Assembly (NCBI RefSeq): GCF_000517425.1
Contig: NZ_CP006569.1
Span: forward strand, 682,001-746,000
DNA: 64,000 bases
Source: Sodalis praecaptivus
Lineage (GTDB): Bacteria > Pseudomonadota > Gammaproteobacteria > Enterobacterales > Enterobacteriaceae
Reading direction: 5' to 3'
A model generated the notes under the pieces. That model was not told the DNA's origin. It saw nothing but the letters and a program-made list of their open reading frames with translations, and did not search any database. Of the stretch, positions 10,867-19,720 are shown in pieces. The stretch's first letter is position 1. Every line of letters starts with the position of its first letter. The position numbers were made by a program, and so were the translations under genes.

Positions 10867-12009
10867 ATGGCGGAAGAAAGTGATTTAGAAAAAAGCGAGG
10901 CGCCCACACAGCACCGGCAGGAGAAAGCCCGTGAAGAGGGACAGATTCCCCGATCGCGCGAGTTGACCTCGATGTTGATGCTGTTGGTGGGCTGCGCCAT
11001 GCTCTGGCTGGACGGCGCATACCTTGCCCGTCAACTGGCGGCGATGCTCGCCCAGGGCCTGCATTTTGACCACGGCCTGATTGGCAACGATCGTCAGAGT
11101 CTGAGCACTGCGGCGCCGTTGCTCAGCCAGACCGTTCTGGCGCTGGTGCCGTTGTTCGCCGGTTTAATCCTGGTGGCCCTGGGCGCGCCGATGTTGCTGG
11201 GCGGGATTACCTTCAATCCGTCGTTAATCAAATTTGATATCAAAAAACTTAATCCGCTCAGTGGACTGAAGCGGATGTTCTCCTCGCAGGTGTTGGCGGA
11301 GCTGTTCAAAGCGATATTAAAGGCGGTGGTATTCGGCTGCATCACCGGCGGCTTTTTATGGCTCAATTGGCCGCATATGTTGCATTTGGTCATGGAGCCT
11401 GCCGTACCGGCGCTGGGCGATGCCATGTGGATCATCACCGCCTGTATGCTGTTTATCATCGTCGGGCTTAGCCCGATCGTCGGTTTCGACGTATTTTGGC
11501 AACTCTGGAGCCACCTGAAAAAATTGCGCATGAGCCGCCAGGACATCCGCGATGAATTTAAAAATCAGGAGGGCGATCCCCAGGTGAAAAGCCGGATCCG
11601 CCAGCAGCAGCGGGCCATGGCCCGGCGCCGTATGATGGCCGATGTACCCAAGGCGGATGTGGTGATAACCAACCCCACCCATTTTGCGGTGGCGCTGCGC
11701 TATGAGGACGGTAAACGCAGCGCGCCGGAAGTGCTGGCCAAAGGCGTCGGCGAAATTGCTTTGCGTATCCGCGCGGTAGCGGCGGAGCACCGTATTCCGC
11801 AGCTGGAGGCGCCGCCGCTCGCCCGCGCGTTGTACCGCCATAGCGAAATAGGCCAGACCATTCCCACCGCGCTGTACGCGGCGGTGGCCGAGGTGCTGGC
11901 CTGGGTTTACCAGCTACGACGCTGGCAGCGCCAAGGGGGCGGGATGCCGAAAAAACCCGTCGATTTACCAGTGCCTGTCGCGCTGGATTTTGATCCTGAG
12001 AAAGAGTGA
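10867..12009 (+). CDS. flhB: Flagellar type III export switch protein FlhB
   Basis: The start is ATG at 10867, giving MAEESDLEKSEAPT like other enteric FlhB; the frame is open upstream but not conserved. 380 residues (E. coli 382). Four transmembrane helices lie within residues 33-210, and a cytoplasmic domain carries the self-cleavage motif N269-P270-T271-H272. It works with FliK to switch secretion from rod/hook to filament substrates. First gene of the flhBAE operon. Confidence 0.96.
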   Translation: MAEESDLEKSEAPTQHRQEKAREEGQIPRSRELTSMLMLLVGCAMLWLDGAYLARQLAAMLAQGLHFDHGLIGNDRQSLSTAAPLLSQTVLALVPLFAGLILVALGAPMLLGGITFNPSLIKFDIKKLNPLSGLKRMFSSQVLAELFKAILKAVVFGCITGGFLWLNWPHMLHLVMEPAVPALGDAMWIITACMLFIIVGLSPIVGFDVFWQLWSHLKKLRMSRQDIRDEFKNQEGDPQVKSRIRQQQRAMARRRMMADVPKADVVITNPTHFAVALRYEDGKRSAPEVLAKGVGEIALRIRAVAAEHRIPQLEAPPLARALYRHSEIGQTIPTALYAAVAEVLAWVYQLRRWQRQGGGMPKKPVDLPVPVALDFDPEKE

Positions 12010-12010
12010 T

Positions 12011-14095
12011 ATGGCTAATCTGGCCGCGCTGCTGCGCTTACCTACCAATATGAACGCCGGTCAGTGGCAAATTCTGACGGGACCGGTGTTGATCCTGATG
12101 ATCTTGTCGATGATGGTTCTGCCGCTGCCGGCGTTCATCCTTGATCTGCTGTTTACCTTCAATATTGCGCTGTCGATCATTGTGCTGCTGGTGGCGATGT
12201 TTACCCGCCGCACGCTGGATTTTGCCGCTTTTCCCAGCCTGCTGCTGTTTTCCACCCTGTTGCGCCTGTCGCTGAACGTTGCCTCTACGCGCATTATCCT
12301 GCTACAGGGCCATACCGGCGCCGATGCGGCGGGAAGGGTCGTTGAGGCTTTCGGCCATTTCCTGGTCGGCGGCAATTTCGCTATCGGTATCGTGGTGTTC
12401 ATTATTCTGGTGGTGATCAATTTCACGGTCATTACCAAGGGGGCGGGGCGTATTGCTGAAGTGGGCGCACGCTTTGTGCTCGACGGTATGCCCGGCAAGC
12501 AAATGGCCATCGACGCGGATCTCAATGCCGGTCTTATCGGCGAGGACGAGGCGAAAAGCCGCCGCAGCGAGGTGACCCAGGAAGCCGACTTCTATGGTTC
12601 CATGGACGGCGCCAGCAAATTTGTGCGCGGCGATGCCATTGCCGGCATTTTGATTATGGTCATCAACATCGTCGGCGGCCTGATGGTCGGACTGTTGCAG
12701 CATGATATGGCGCTGGGCCAGGCCGCGCAAAGCTACACCCTGTTGACCATCGGCGACGGCCTGGTGGCGCAAATTCCGGCGCTGGTGATCTCGACCGCCG
12801 CCGGCGTGATCGTGACCCGCGTCGGTACCCATCAGGATGTCGGCCAGCAAATGGTCGATCAGCTGTTCAATAAACCGCAGGTGATGCTGCTCGCCGCCGG
12901 CGTGCTGGGGCTGTTGGGGCTGGTGCCCGGGATGCCCAATCTGGTGTTTTTGTTGTTTACCGCACTGTTGCTCGGCTTGGCCTGGTGGCTCAAAGGCCGG
13001 CTGGACGCGCCGGCGCCGGCGGCCGCACCGGTGGCCCGACGCGAGGACAGCCCGCAGCTGACGGAAGCCAGCTGGCGCGACGTGCAACTGGAAGATCCGC
13101 TGGGCATAGAGGTGGGCTACCGGTTAATTCCGATGGTGGACGCGCTGCAAAACGGTGAATTGCTCGGTCGCATTCGCAGTATCCGCAAGAAATTCGCCCA
13201 GGAAATGGGTTTTCTGCCGCCGGTGGTGCATATTCGCGATAATTTGGAAATGCAGCCGGCGGCGTACCGCATTCTGCTTAAAGGCGTGGAAATCGGCCGT
13301 GGCGAAGCGTTTCCCGGCCGCTGGATGGCAATCAATCCCGGCAATGCGGAAGGCGCCTTGGTCGGCGATGTGACCCGCGACCCGGCCTTCGGCCTGCCGG
13401 CGTTGTGGATTGATAGCGCTTTGAAAGAGCGGGCGCAGATTCAGGGCTATACCGTGGTGGAAGCCAGCAGCGTGGTGGCGACCCATCTGAACCACCTGAT
13501 TGGCAAATACGCCAGCGATCTGTTGGGTCGGCAGGAAACGCAGCAACTGCTGGAACGCGTTACGCAGGAGATGCCCAAGTTGACCGAGGACTTTATCCCG
13601 GCCACCCTGCCGCTCACGCAGTTCCAAAAAGTACTGCGCAACCTGCTGGCGGAAAACATCCCCATTCGCGACATGCGCACCATTATCGAAGTGCTGATTG
13701 AACATGCGCCGGTGAAAAAAGACGCCGCCGATCTGACCCAAGTGGTTCGCGTCGCGCTGGGCCGCGCCATTACCCAACACTATTTCCAGGACAGCGAAGA
13801 AATCCAGGTGATCGGTCTGGATGTCACGTTGGAACGCGTGTTGCTACAGGCGCTGCAAAATGGCGGCGGGATGGAGCCGGGTATGGCGGACAGGCTGCTG
13901 GCGCAGGCGCAGTCCGCGGTGCAGCGTCAGGAGAGCCTGAACGCGCCGCTGGTGTTAATGGTGGCGCCGGCGCTGCGGCCGCTGCTGGCGCGCTTTTTAC
14001 GCCGTGCGCTGCCGCAGTTGGCGGTGCTTTCCACGCAGGAAATTAGCGATGAACGGCGTTTACGCATGACCGCCGTGATTGGCGGTCTGGAATAA
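12011..14095 (+). CDS. flhA: Flagellar type III export gate protein FlhA
   Basis: The start is ATG at 12011, one base after the flhB stop. 694 residues (E. coli 692). Eight transmembrane helices occupy about residues 20-320. The FHIPEP-family signature (GRIAEVGARFVLDGMPGKQM region) is near 148-170. A large cytoplasmic domain that docks chaperone-substrate complexes follows. The stop overlaps the flhE start by one base. Confidence 0.97.
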   Translation: MANLAALLRLPTNMNAGQWQILTGPVLILMILSMMVLPLPAFILDLLFTFNIALSIIVLLVAMFTRRTLDFAAFPSLLLFSTLLRLSLNVASTRIILLQGHTGADAAGRVVEAFGHFLVGGNFAIGIVVFIILVVINFTVITKGAGRIAEVGARFVLDGMPGKQMAIDADLNAGLIGEDEAKSRRSEVTQEADFYGSMDGASKFVRGDAIAGILIMVINIVGGLMVGLLQHDMALGQAAQSYTLLTIGDGLVAQIPALVISTAAGVIVTRVGTHQDVGQQMVDQLFNKPQVMLLAAGVLGLLGLVPGMPNLVFLLFTALLLGLAWWLKGRLDAPAPAAAPVARREDSPQLTEASWRDVQLEDPLGIEVGYRLIPMVDALQNGELLGRIRSIRKKFAQEMGFLPPVVHIRDNLEMQPAAYRILLKGVEIGRGEAFPGRWMAINPGNAEGALVGDVTRDPAFGLPALWIDSALKERAQIQGYTVVEASSVVATHLNHLIGKYASDLLGRQETQQLLERVTQEMPKLTEDFIPATLPLTQFQKVLRNLLAENIPIRDMRTIIEVLIEHAPVKKDAADLTQVVRVALGRAITQHYFQDSEEIQVIGLDVTLERVLLQALQNGGGMEPGMADRLLAQAQSAVQRQESLNAPLVLMVAPALRPLLARFLRRALPQLAVLSTQEISDERRLRMTAVIGGLE

Positions 14096-14559
14096 TGGGC
14101 CTGCAGCGTAGGGCGCCCGGGCCGATGTGGTGGCTCATGGGGCTGCTGGCGATAGCGCCCGCGGCGCGGGCGGCGGACGGCGCCTGGCAGGGTAACGGCA
14201 CGCAACTGATACTCAGCCAGCGCGGCAGCAGCGTCGCCGGTCCGGCCCTGCGCCCGCACAATTTACTCCCGGCGGGTGCCGTGGTGACCTCCATCGCCTG
14301 GCATATTGAGAGCGAACGACCGTTGCCGTCGGGCGTGCGGCTGGCGCTATGCCTGGGAGAACGGTGTTTCTTTCCCGATGGATTGGCGGGCCGTAACCTG
14401 GCGTTGGCGGGGCACCCCGCCGGCAATCCGGCGACGCTGAGGCTGAAATGGCCGGGACGCGGGGCGGTCGTGCCGCCGGTGCGCCTGCTTCGCTATTGGG
14501 TATTGATAAATTATCGCAGTCCCGGGTCCCGTGCGGCGCCCGGCGACGCGGCCCGCTGA
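14095..14559 (+). CDS. flhE: Flagellar periplasmic protein FlhE with a repeat-derived C-terminal extension
   Basis: 154 residues, against 130 in E. coli. It has a signal peptide with a probable cleavage after ARA near residue 26. Two cysteines (LCLGERC) and the family ending VLINYR are clear. E. coli FlhE stops exactly after the equivalent NYR. Here the frame runs on ten residues (SPGSRAAPGDAAR) into the first copy of an 85-bp tandem repeat, so the native stop appears to have been lost. In Salmonella FlhE limits proton leak through the export apparatus. Role by homology; the protein may still work. Confidence 0.9.
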   Translation: MGLQRRAPGPMWWLMGLLAIAPAARAADGAWQGNGTQLILSQRGSSVAGPALRPHNLLPAGAVVTSIAWHIESERPLPSGVRLALCLGERCFFPDGLAGRNLALAGHPAGNPATLRLKWPGRGAVVPPVRLLRYWVLINYRSPGSRAAPGDAAR

Positions 14560-14728
14560 ATGTCGCACGGGGTCGCAGGTGGGACCAAGGGATAACGTAA
14601 CGGTGCACGAGACGCCTGCGGCGCCCGGCGACGCGGCCCGCTGAATGTCGCACGGGGTCGCAGGTGGGACCAAGGGATAGCGTAACGGTGCAGTAGACGC
14701 CTGCGCCGGCCGGCGACGCGGCCCGCTG
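14532..14728. repeat. 85-bp tandem repeat, about 2.3 copies, between flhE and flgN
   Basis: Units start at 14532, 14617 and 14702, exactly 85 bases apart. Copies 1 and 2 are nearly identical; the third is cut after 27 bases. The flhE stop codon lies in copy 1 and the flgN stop lies eight bases past copy 3. I see no protein or tRNA in it. It fills the convergent flhE/flgN junction and might be a genome-wide element, which cannot be judged here. Confidence 0.93.
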
Positions 14729-14735
14729 CGTGCCG

Positions 14736-15176
14736 TTACACGCTGAACTTGGGACCGAGCAGCGCCTGCGCGCTGGCATGCCCGGTGGGATCGTACATTC
14801 TGCTCAAGCTGCGCTGCTCGCTCATGGTGGACAAGCCGCGCTGATTCAACTTGAGATGCACATCCAGCAGCAGCCCGTTGCGCTGGTTGCGTTGTTGCAG
14901 CGCGCGGGTGTGGTTCAGGATAATTTCCCAGTCAGCATGAAGACCGGCATCGCTTTCATAGGGCGCCTGCAATCCCGTCTCCTGCTCCAGCAATTGGCGC
15001 TGATGATTCATATGTTGCAGCGTGCTGAGCTGCTCATCTTTGGTTTCGGTGGTGCGGTGCAAAAGCGGCGCGTTGACCTGGCCGGCGCTCAACAACTGCT
15101 GCTCTTGGGCAAGGGTCGCCTCCAATTTGATCAGCAATTCGGCCATGGCGGCCAGCAGTGTTTCCAACGTCTTCAT
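14736..15176 (-). CDS. flgN: Export chaperone FlgN for FlgK and FlgL
   Basis: 146 residues (E. coli 138), highly helical with long heptad-like stretches. The enteric FlgN pattern of a Leu-rich N-terminus and a basic/Gln-rich middle is visible. It escorts hook-filament junction proteins to the export gate. It lies three bases after flgM on the minus strand in a flgM-flgN unit with its own sigma-28 promoter. Confidence 0.92.
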   Translation of the reverse strand: MKTLETLLAAMAELLIKLEATLAQEQQLLSAGQVNAPLLHRTTETKDEQLSTLQHMNHQRQLLEQETGLQAPYESDAGLHADWEIILNHTRALQQRNQRNGLLLDVHLKLNQRGLSTMSEQRSLSRMYDPTGHASAQALLGPKFSV

Positions 15177-15179
15177 GGC

Positions 15180-15476
15180 TTATTCATCCAACATCGATTG
15201 CGCCTGGCTAATCAGCGCATCGGCGATTTTACCGCTATCCATGGTGAGGGAGCCGTCACGGATGGCGTCTTTGATACGCTCGACCTTGGCGACATCGATA
15301 TCCTGAGCGTCTTGTTTTTGCAGCTGATCCAGCGTGTCGCTCAGGCTAACGGTGCTTTTATTCTCTTGATTGTCGGCGCTGGCGGTAGTCTTGCTTTTCT
15401 GTGCCTGAACGGTATTGCCGTCGATATTTTGCAGCGGTGCCAGGGATTGAACGGGACGGCTACTCTCAATACTCAT
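15180..15476 (-). CDS. flgM: Anti-sigma-28 factor FlgM
   Basis: 98 residues (E. coli 97). It has a disordered polar N-terminus and a C-terminal half (VERIKDAIRDGSL, KIADALI) matching the FliA-binding helices. It holds FliA inactive until exported through the finished hook. A sigma-28 promoter lies 51 bases upstream, giving the usual negative feedback, and flgA lies upstream on the same strand. Confidence 0.96.
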   Translation of the reverse strand: MSIESSRPVQSLAPLQNIDGNTVQAQKSKTTASADNQENKSTVSLSDTLDQLQKQDAQDIDVAKVERIKDAIRDGSLTMDSGKIADALISQAQSMLDE

Positions 15477-15527
15477 ACAAGCCTCACTTACGTTGAGTTC
15501 GGTGATTGAAACGGCGCTATTATCTAA

Positions 15528-15554
15528 CTATCGGCCCCGGGCGCGAAAACTTTA
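15528..15554 (-). promoter_or_regulatory. Sigma-28 promoter for flgMN
   Basis: On the minus strand the sequence is TAAAGTTT, 11 bases, GCCGATAG; only the last base differs from consensus. It begins five bases past the flgA stop codon and lies 51 bases before the flgM start. Confidence 0.9.
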
Positions 15555-15559
15555 ATCAT

Positions 15560-16216
15560 TTATAATACGACGCGCACCTGTCCGGCGGTGGTGACCGTGC
15601 CGCTGACCTGTTGGCCGGAATCCATTTTTACCTTGATAGCGTCGTTGGCGGCGCCGTTGCCCAGCGCTTTGCCTGCGCTGTGCAGCGCGAACCCGTCGCC
15701 GCCGGCGATGACGGTGACCCTTTGTCCCGAGCGGATGAGCCAGGCGCGCCGCAGCATGGCGGCGGTCAGCGGCTGACCGCTGCCGATAATGCGCTCGCTG
15801 ACGCTGCCGCTGGCCGCACTCCGATCGCGCAATGGCGGTACCGGCAGCAGATCCAACCGGCCGGTGCGCCAGTCGATGTCGTCATCGGTAAGCGTCTGGC
15901 GCGCCGCAATGGGCCGCGCCGCCACCAAATAGCGGTCGGTCACCTGCACCACAACCTGGAGGAAACGCGTCTGGCCGCCGCATACCATGCGTAGACTGAG
16001 ATTGCCCATCACGCGGGTACGCGAAGGCAGGGAAAAAAGCGGCTCCGCGCAGGTTAGCCGCCGTTCGGCGGGCGTCACCACCTGCACCCGCAGCGACAGC
16101 GGCGCCGGACTAAACTGGCGCTGCATAAACGTCGTCAGTCGCGCGGTCAACGCATCTTCGGCGACGGCCTGTGTGGCGCAGAGCAACAGCACGCCGGCCA
16201 GCGCGCGTCGCAGCAC
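15560..16216 (-). CDS. flgA: P-ring assembly chaperone FlgA
   Basis: The C-terminal 200 residues match FlgA: a SAF-type domain with IRSGQRVTVIAGGDGFALHSAGKALG and a final SGTVTTAGQVRVVL. The reading frame is open upstream to 16501 with in-frame ATGs at 16501 and 16297. Starting at GTG 16216 gives 218 residues, against 219 in E. coli, and puts a signal peptide (LRRALAGVLLLCATQAVAED) at the very N-terminus. Longer starts would add an unconserved basic leader. It acts in the periplasm to polymerise FlgI. Divergent from flgB. Confidence 0.9.
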   Translation of the reverse strand: MLRRALAGVLLLCATQAVAEDALTARLTTFMQRQFSPAPLSLRVQVVTPAERRLTCAEPLFSLPSRTRVMGNLSLRMVCGGQTRFLQVVVQVTDRYLVAARPIAARQTLTDDDIDWRTGRLDLLPVPPLRDRSAASGSVSERIIGSGQPLTAAMLRRAWLIRSGQRVTVIAGGDGFALHSAGKALGNGAANDAIKVKMDSGQQVSGTVTTAGQVRVVL

Positions 16217-16942
16217 ACGCCGTCGTGGCCTGCCGCGCTGCGCATGCGACAGCGCGGCAGGCTGTGGCGTCACGGCGCTAAGCCTACGCAATGGCATTAT
16301 CGACTGTCGCAGCCTGTGACCCAGCGCGTGAGGCAACATGGCCGGCAGAGTCGTCGTGCCGCCTGGCGGATGGAACCGCACCGCGCCATCGCACCAGGTC
16401 GGCAGAGGGGGGAGGGACGCCATGCCGTAGGGCGTATCTCCGCGTTGTCCTGCGTCGTTCTGACCTTGCGCGCCGGCGCCTGACGTCATGTTCATTGTCA
16501 CTCATGCCTCATTGTTGTCTGCGTGGTCAGCGGGCCTCAGGCGTCTGTCTCAAGATGCACTCCTGTGGACGCCTGGCGGCGATCTGCTCGCGCCAGACCG
16601 GGTGTTTCTGGCTTCCGGCTGGCTATCCATCTCAAGACGGCTTGTTTTGGGCGGGGGCTATCGGTTTCTGGCGCCGCCGCCGTCACTCGCGTTTTAACCT
16701 CGTTGCCGTTATCGCCATGGCTGCCGTTATCGCTGTGGCTATTATCGCCGCTATTGCTGCCTTCGCCGCCGCTATCGTCGTTGCCGTCAGCGACCGCTAT
16801 CACGGGAAAATAGTTTACCTTGCCCCCCACGGGCCAATGGTGAAAATAGCCCTCCTTTTCGCCCTTATTCGGGCGATGGGCCAGGGAGCATTAAGCATAA
16901 GCTGTGCCTCATCAATAATTAGCCTTGAAATATTGAACCGAC
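16217..16942. promoter_or_regulatory. flgA-flgB divergent control region with low-complexity tract
   Basis: About 16690-16800 is a run of imperfect 18-bp units around GTTATCGCnnTGGCT, rich in GCC/GCT/ATC triplets. It creates open frames on both strands that look like composition artefacts. AAATAGCC at 16844-16851 followed by CCTTATT resembles a FlhD4C2 binding site for the class 2 flgA/flgB promoters. No sigma-28 motif is seen. The first part (16217-16501) is open in the flgA frame but unconserved. Confidence 0.4.
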
Positions 16943-17356
16943 ATGCTTGATAAGCTCGATGACCTGATGCGGTTTCAGCAAGAAGCCCTCAATTTACGCG
17001 CGCAGCGCCAGAACATCATCGCTGCCAACATTGCCAATGCCGATACCCCAGGCTATCAGGCGCGCGATATCGATTTCTCGGCGGAATTATCCAAAGCGCT
17101 GACGCAGGGGCGGGCCAGCGGCGAGACATTATCGCTGACCACCACCTCCAGCCGTCATATTGCCGCGGCCAGCACCACTGAACCCGCAACCGAGCTTCTG
17201 TACCGCATTCCCGATCAGCCGGCGATGGACGGCAACACGGTCAATATGGACAGGGAGCGTACGGCTTTTGCGGATAACAGCCTGCAATACCAAACCGGCC
17301 TGACCCTGCTGAGCGGTCAGATAAAAGGCATGAATACCGTATTACAGGGGCAATAA
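16943..17356 (+). CDS. flgB: Flagellar proximal rod protein FlgB
   Basis: 137 residues (E. coli 138). It has the rod/hook-family N-terminal motif [19 protein letters not shown] and a C-terminal helix ending in the typical NTVLQGQ. It forms the base of the rod with FlgC, FlgF and FliE. First gene of flgBCDEFGHIJ; flgC starts after three bases. Confidence 0.97.
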   Translation: MLDKLDDLMRFQQEALNLRAQRQNIIAANIANADTPGYQARDIDFSAELSKALTQGRASGETLSLTTTSSRHIAAASTTEPATELLYRIPDQPAMDGNTVNMDRERTAFADNSLQYQTGLTLLSGQIKGMNTVLQGQ

Positions 17357-17359
17357 GCC

Positions 17360-17764
17360 ATGGGGATGACCTCAATTTTCGCCATCGCCGGTTCCGCGCT
17401 CAATGCGCAGTCCGAGCGCATGAACGTGGCCGCCAGCAATCTGGCCAACGCCGACAGCGTCTCCGGCCCTGACGGCCAGCCCTATCGGGCCAAGCAGGTG
17501 GTGTTTCAGGTGGCGGCGCCGGCGGGGCAGGTCATAGGCGGCGTTCAGGTCAGCGATGTTCTCGAGTCGACGCAGCCGGATAAATTGGTGTATCAGCCGG
17601 GGAATCCGCTGGCGGATGACAAGGGTTATGTCCGCATGCCCAATGTCAATGTGGTGAATGAAATGGTGGACAGCATGTCCGCGTCGCGCAGCTATCAGGC
17701 CAATATTGAAGTGCTGAATACCGCCAAAACATTGATGCAAAAAACGCTGACGCTCGGTCAGTAA
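17360..17764 (+). CDS. flgC: Flagellar proximal rod protein FlgC
   Basis: 134 residues, equal to E. coli. The N-terminal motif [16 protein letters not shown] and the C-terminal [27 protein letters not shown] segment are characteristic of rod proteins that pack as coiled coils. Exported by the type III apparatus. Confidence 0.97.
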   Translation: MGMTSIFAIAGSALNAQSERMNVAASNLANADSVSGPDGQPYRAKQVVFQVAAPAGQVIGGVQVSDVLESTQPDKLVYQPGNPLADDKGYVRMPNVNVVNEMVDSMSASRSYQANIEVLNTAKTLMQKTLTLGQ

Positions 17765-17776
17765 CGGGAGACCGCA

Positions 17777-18442
17777 ATGAGTGTAGCCGTAACGTTAAAT
17801 GAAACCGCTTCCAGCGCCAGCGCCGCGAGCACCACGTCCAGTAGCGGCAGTGAAAGCAGCGCGGATTTACAGAATAACTTTCTGACCCTGCTGGTGGCGC
17901 AGTTGCGTAATCAGGATCCCACCAATCCGCTGGACAACGCCGAACTGACCACCCAATTGGCGCAGATCAGCACTCTGAGCGGCATTGAAAACCTTAATAC
18001 CACTTTGGGATCGATCTCCGGCCAGCTCACGACCAGCCAAAATTTGCAGGCCACCACCCTGGTAGGGCACGGCGTGATGATCGACGGCAACACCATCCTG
18101 GTCGGCAGCGACAGCTCCACCACGCCCTTTGGCGTTGAGCTGGACGCCGCGGCCAGCGATGTGGTGGTCACCATTCAGGATGCCAGCGGTAACACGGTGA
18201 AAACCGTCAACCTGGGCAGCCAGACCGCCGGCGCGCACGCTTACAGCTGGGACGGCACCGACGATAGCGGCGCCGCGGTGGCGGAGGGCTCCTATACCTT
18301 CACCGTCAGCAGCAGTAGCACTACCGCCACGGCGCTGAAATACGCCGAGGTGTATGGCGTGAGCAACAACGACGGCACCACGCAGCTCAATCTGGGCCTG
18401 TCGGGGAATGTGACCCTCGATAAGATCAAACAAATTATTTAA
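17777..18442 (+). CDS. flgD: Hook cap/assembly scaffold FlgD
   Basis: 221 residues (E. coli 231). The N-terminal export/cap region contains FLTLLVAQLRNQDPTNPLDNAELTTQLAQ. A FlgD Ig-like/tudor region (about residues 90-215) has the YSWDGTDDSGAAVAEGSYTF motif. It caps the growing hook and is discarded on completion. Confidence 0.97.
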   Translation: MSVAVTLNETASSASAASTTSSSGSESSADLQNNFLTLLVAQLRNQDPTNPLDNAELTTQLAQISTLSGIENLNTTLGSISGQLTTSQNLQATTLVGHGVMIDGNTILVGSDSSTTPFGVELDAAASDVVVTIQDASGNTVKTVNLGSQTAGAHAYSWDGTDDSGAAVAEGSYTFTVSSSSTTATALKYAEVYGVSNNDGTTQLNLGLSGNVTLDKIKQII

Positions 18443-18496
18443 CGACTCATCAGGGCGCGCAGGCGATGCCGCGGCCACACCCACAGGAGAGCATCA

Positions 18497-19702
18497 ATGG
18501 GTTTTTCACAGGCGGTCAGCGGGTTAAACGCCGCATCAAGCAATCTGGACGTCATCGGCAACAACATCGCCAACGCCGAAACCAGCGGCTTCAAATCCGG
18601 CTCGGTCTCGTTTGCCGATGTGTTCTCCAGCTCGAAAGTAGGGCTGGGGGTGAAAGTGGCCTCCGTGACCCAGAATTTCAATGACGGGACGGTGAGCACC
18701 ACCGATAACGGCCTCGACGTCGCCATTTCCAACAACGGCTTCTTCCGCCTGGTGGACGGCAGCGGCGCCGTTTATTACTCGCGCAACGGCGAATTTTCCC
18801 TCAACGCGGATCGTCAACTGGTCAACAGCAGCGGCTATGTGGTGACGGGCTACGCCGCCAGCGGCAACCCTGCCACCATCCAACAGGGCGCCGACCCGGT
18901 AGCCCTAACGATACCCAGCCAGGGGCTGTCCGCCAGCGCTACCACCAGCGGCTCGATGGTGATGAGCCTGACCTCCAGCGCGACCTCGGTCGGCACCACC
19001 GCTTTCGACCCCAACGATAGCAGCACCTACAGTTTTTCCCAGCCGTTGACGACCTACGACAGCCTGGGCAACCCCCACAACGTCAGTCTGTATTTCGCCA
19101 AAACCGAGGATAACACCTGGGAAGTCTACAGCGTAGACAACAGCAACGGCGATGGCACCGTCAATGACGTCGGCACGCTCAATTTTGACACCAACGGGCA
19201 GTTGACCGGCACCGATACGTTTTCCATCAATATGGCCGCGCTGAACGGCGCGCCGGCGCAGACTTTCAACCTCTCCTTTGAAGGGACCCGGCAGCAATAT
19301 GCCAGCAGCAGCAGCGTAAGCAGCCAGACGCAAGACGGCTACAGCGCAGGCGATCTGACCAGCTATACCATCAATGACGACGGGACCATTTCCGGCACCT
19401 ACTCCAACGGCAAAACTCAGCTCCTGGGCCAGATCGTGCTGGCGAATTTCGCCAACCCGCAGGGGTTGCAGTCCGACGGCAACAACCTGTGGTCCGCGAC
19501 CTCGGCCTCGGGCCAGGCCATCGTCGGCACCGCCGGCAGCGGCACGTTCGGCACGTTGACCAGCGGCGCGCTGGAGTCGTCTAACGTCGACCTCAGCCAG
19601 GAACTGGTGAATATGATCGTCGCCCAGCGTAATTATCAATCCAACGCGCAGACGATCAAAACCCAGGATGCGATTTTGCAAACGCTGGTCAGCCTGCGCT
19701 AA
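18497..19702 (+). CDS. flgE: Flagellar hook protein FlgE
   Basis: 401 residues (E. coli 402). It has N-terminal GFSQAVSGLNAASSNLDVIGNNIANAETSGFK, the SRNGEFSLNADRQLV core and C-terminal LESSNVDLSQELVNMIVAQRNYQSNAQTIKTQD, the standard rod-hook family ends. It polymerises under FlgD to form the hook. An AGGAG site precedes the start. Confidence 0.98.
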   Translation: MGFSQAVSGLNAASSNLDVIGNNIANAETSGFKSGSVSFADVFSSSKVGLGVKVASVTQNFNDGTVSTTDNGLDVAISNNGFFRLVDGSGAVYYSRNGEFSLNADRQLVNSSGYVVTGYAASGNPATIQQGADPVALTIPSQGLSASATTSGSMVMSLTSSATSVGTTAFDPNDSSTYSFSQPLTTYDSLGNPHNVSLYFAKTEDNTWEVYSVDNSNGDGTVNDVGTLNFDTNGQLTGTDTFSINMAALNGAPAQTFNLSFEGTRQQYASSSSVSSQTQDGYSAGDLTSYTINDDGTISGTYSNGKTQLLGQIVLANFANPQGLQSDGNNLWSATSASGQAIVGTAGSGTFGTLTSGALESSNVDLSQELVNMIVAQRNYQSNAQTIKTQDAILQTLVSLR

Positions 19703-19720
19703 CCGTAACGGGATAATCCT

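Noticed and set aside
14213-14779. 188-codon minus-strand ORF over flhE and the 85-bp repeat
   Set aside because: It is the antisense shadow of flhE plus the repeat; its periodic peptide merely reflects the 85-bp units.
16291-16950. 219-codon plus-strand ORF with an Ala/Ile/Val-rich hydrophobic stretch
   Set aside because: It is antisense to the flgA 5' region and overlaps the flgB start; the hydrophobic stretch comes from the 18-bp low-complexity tract.
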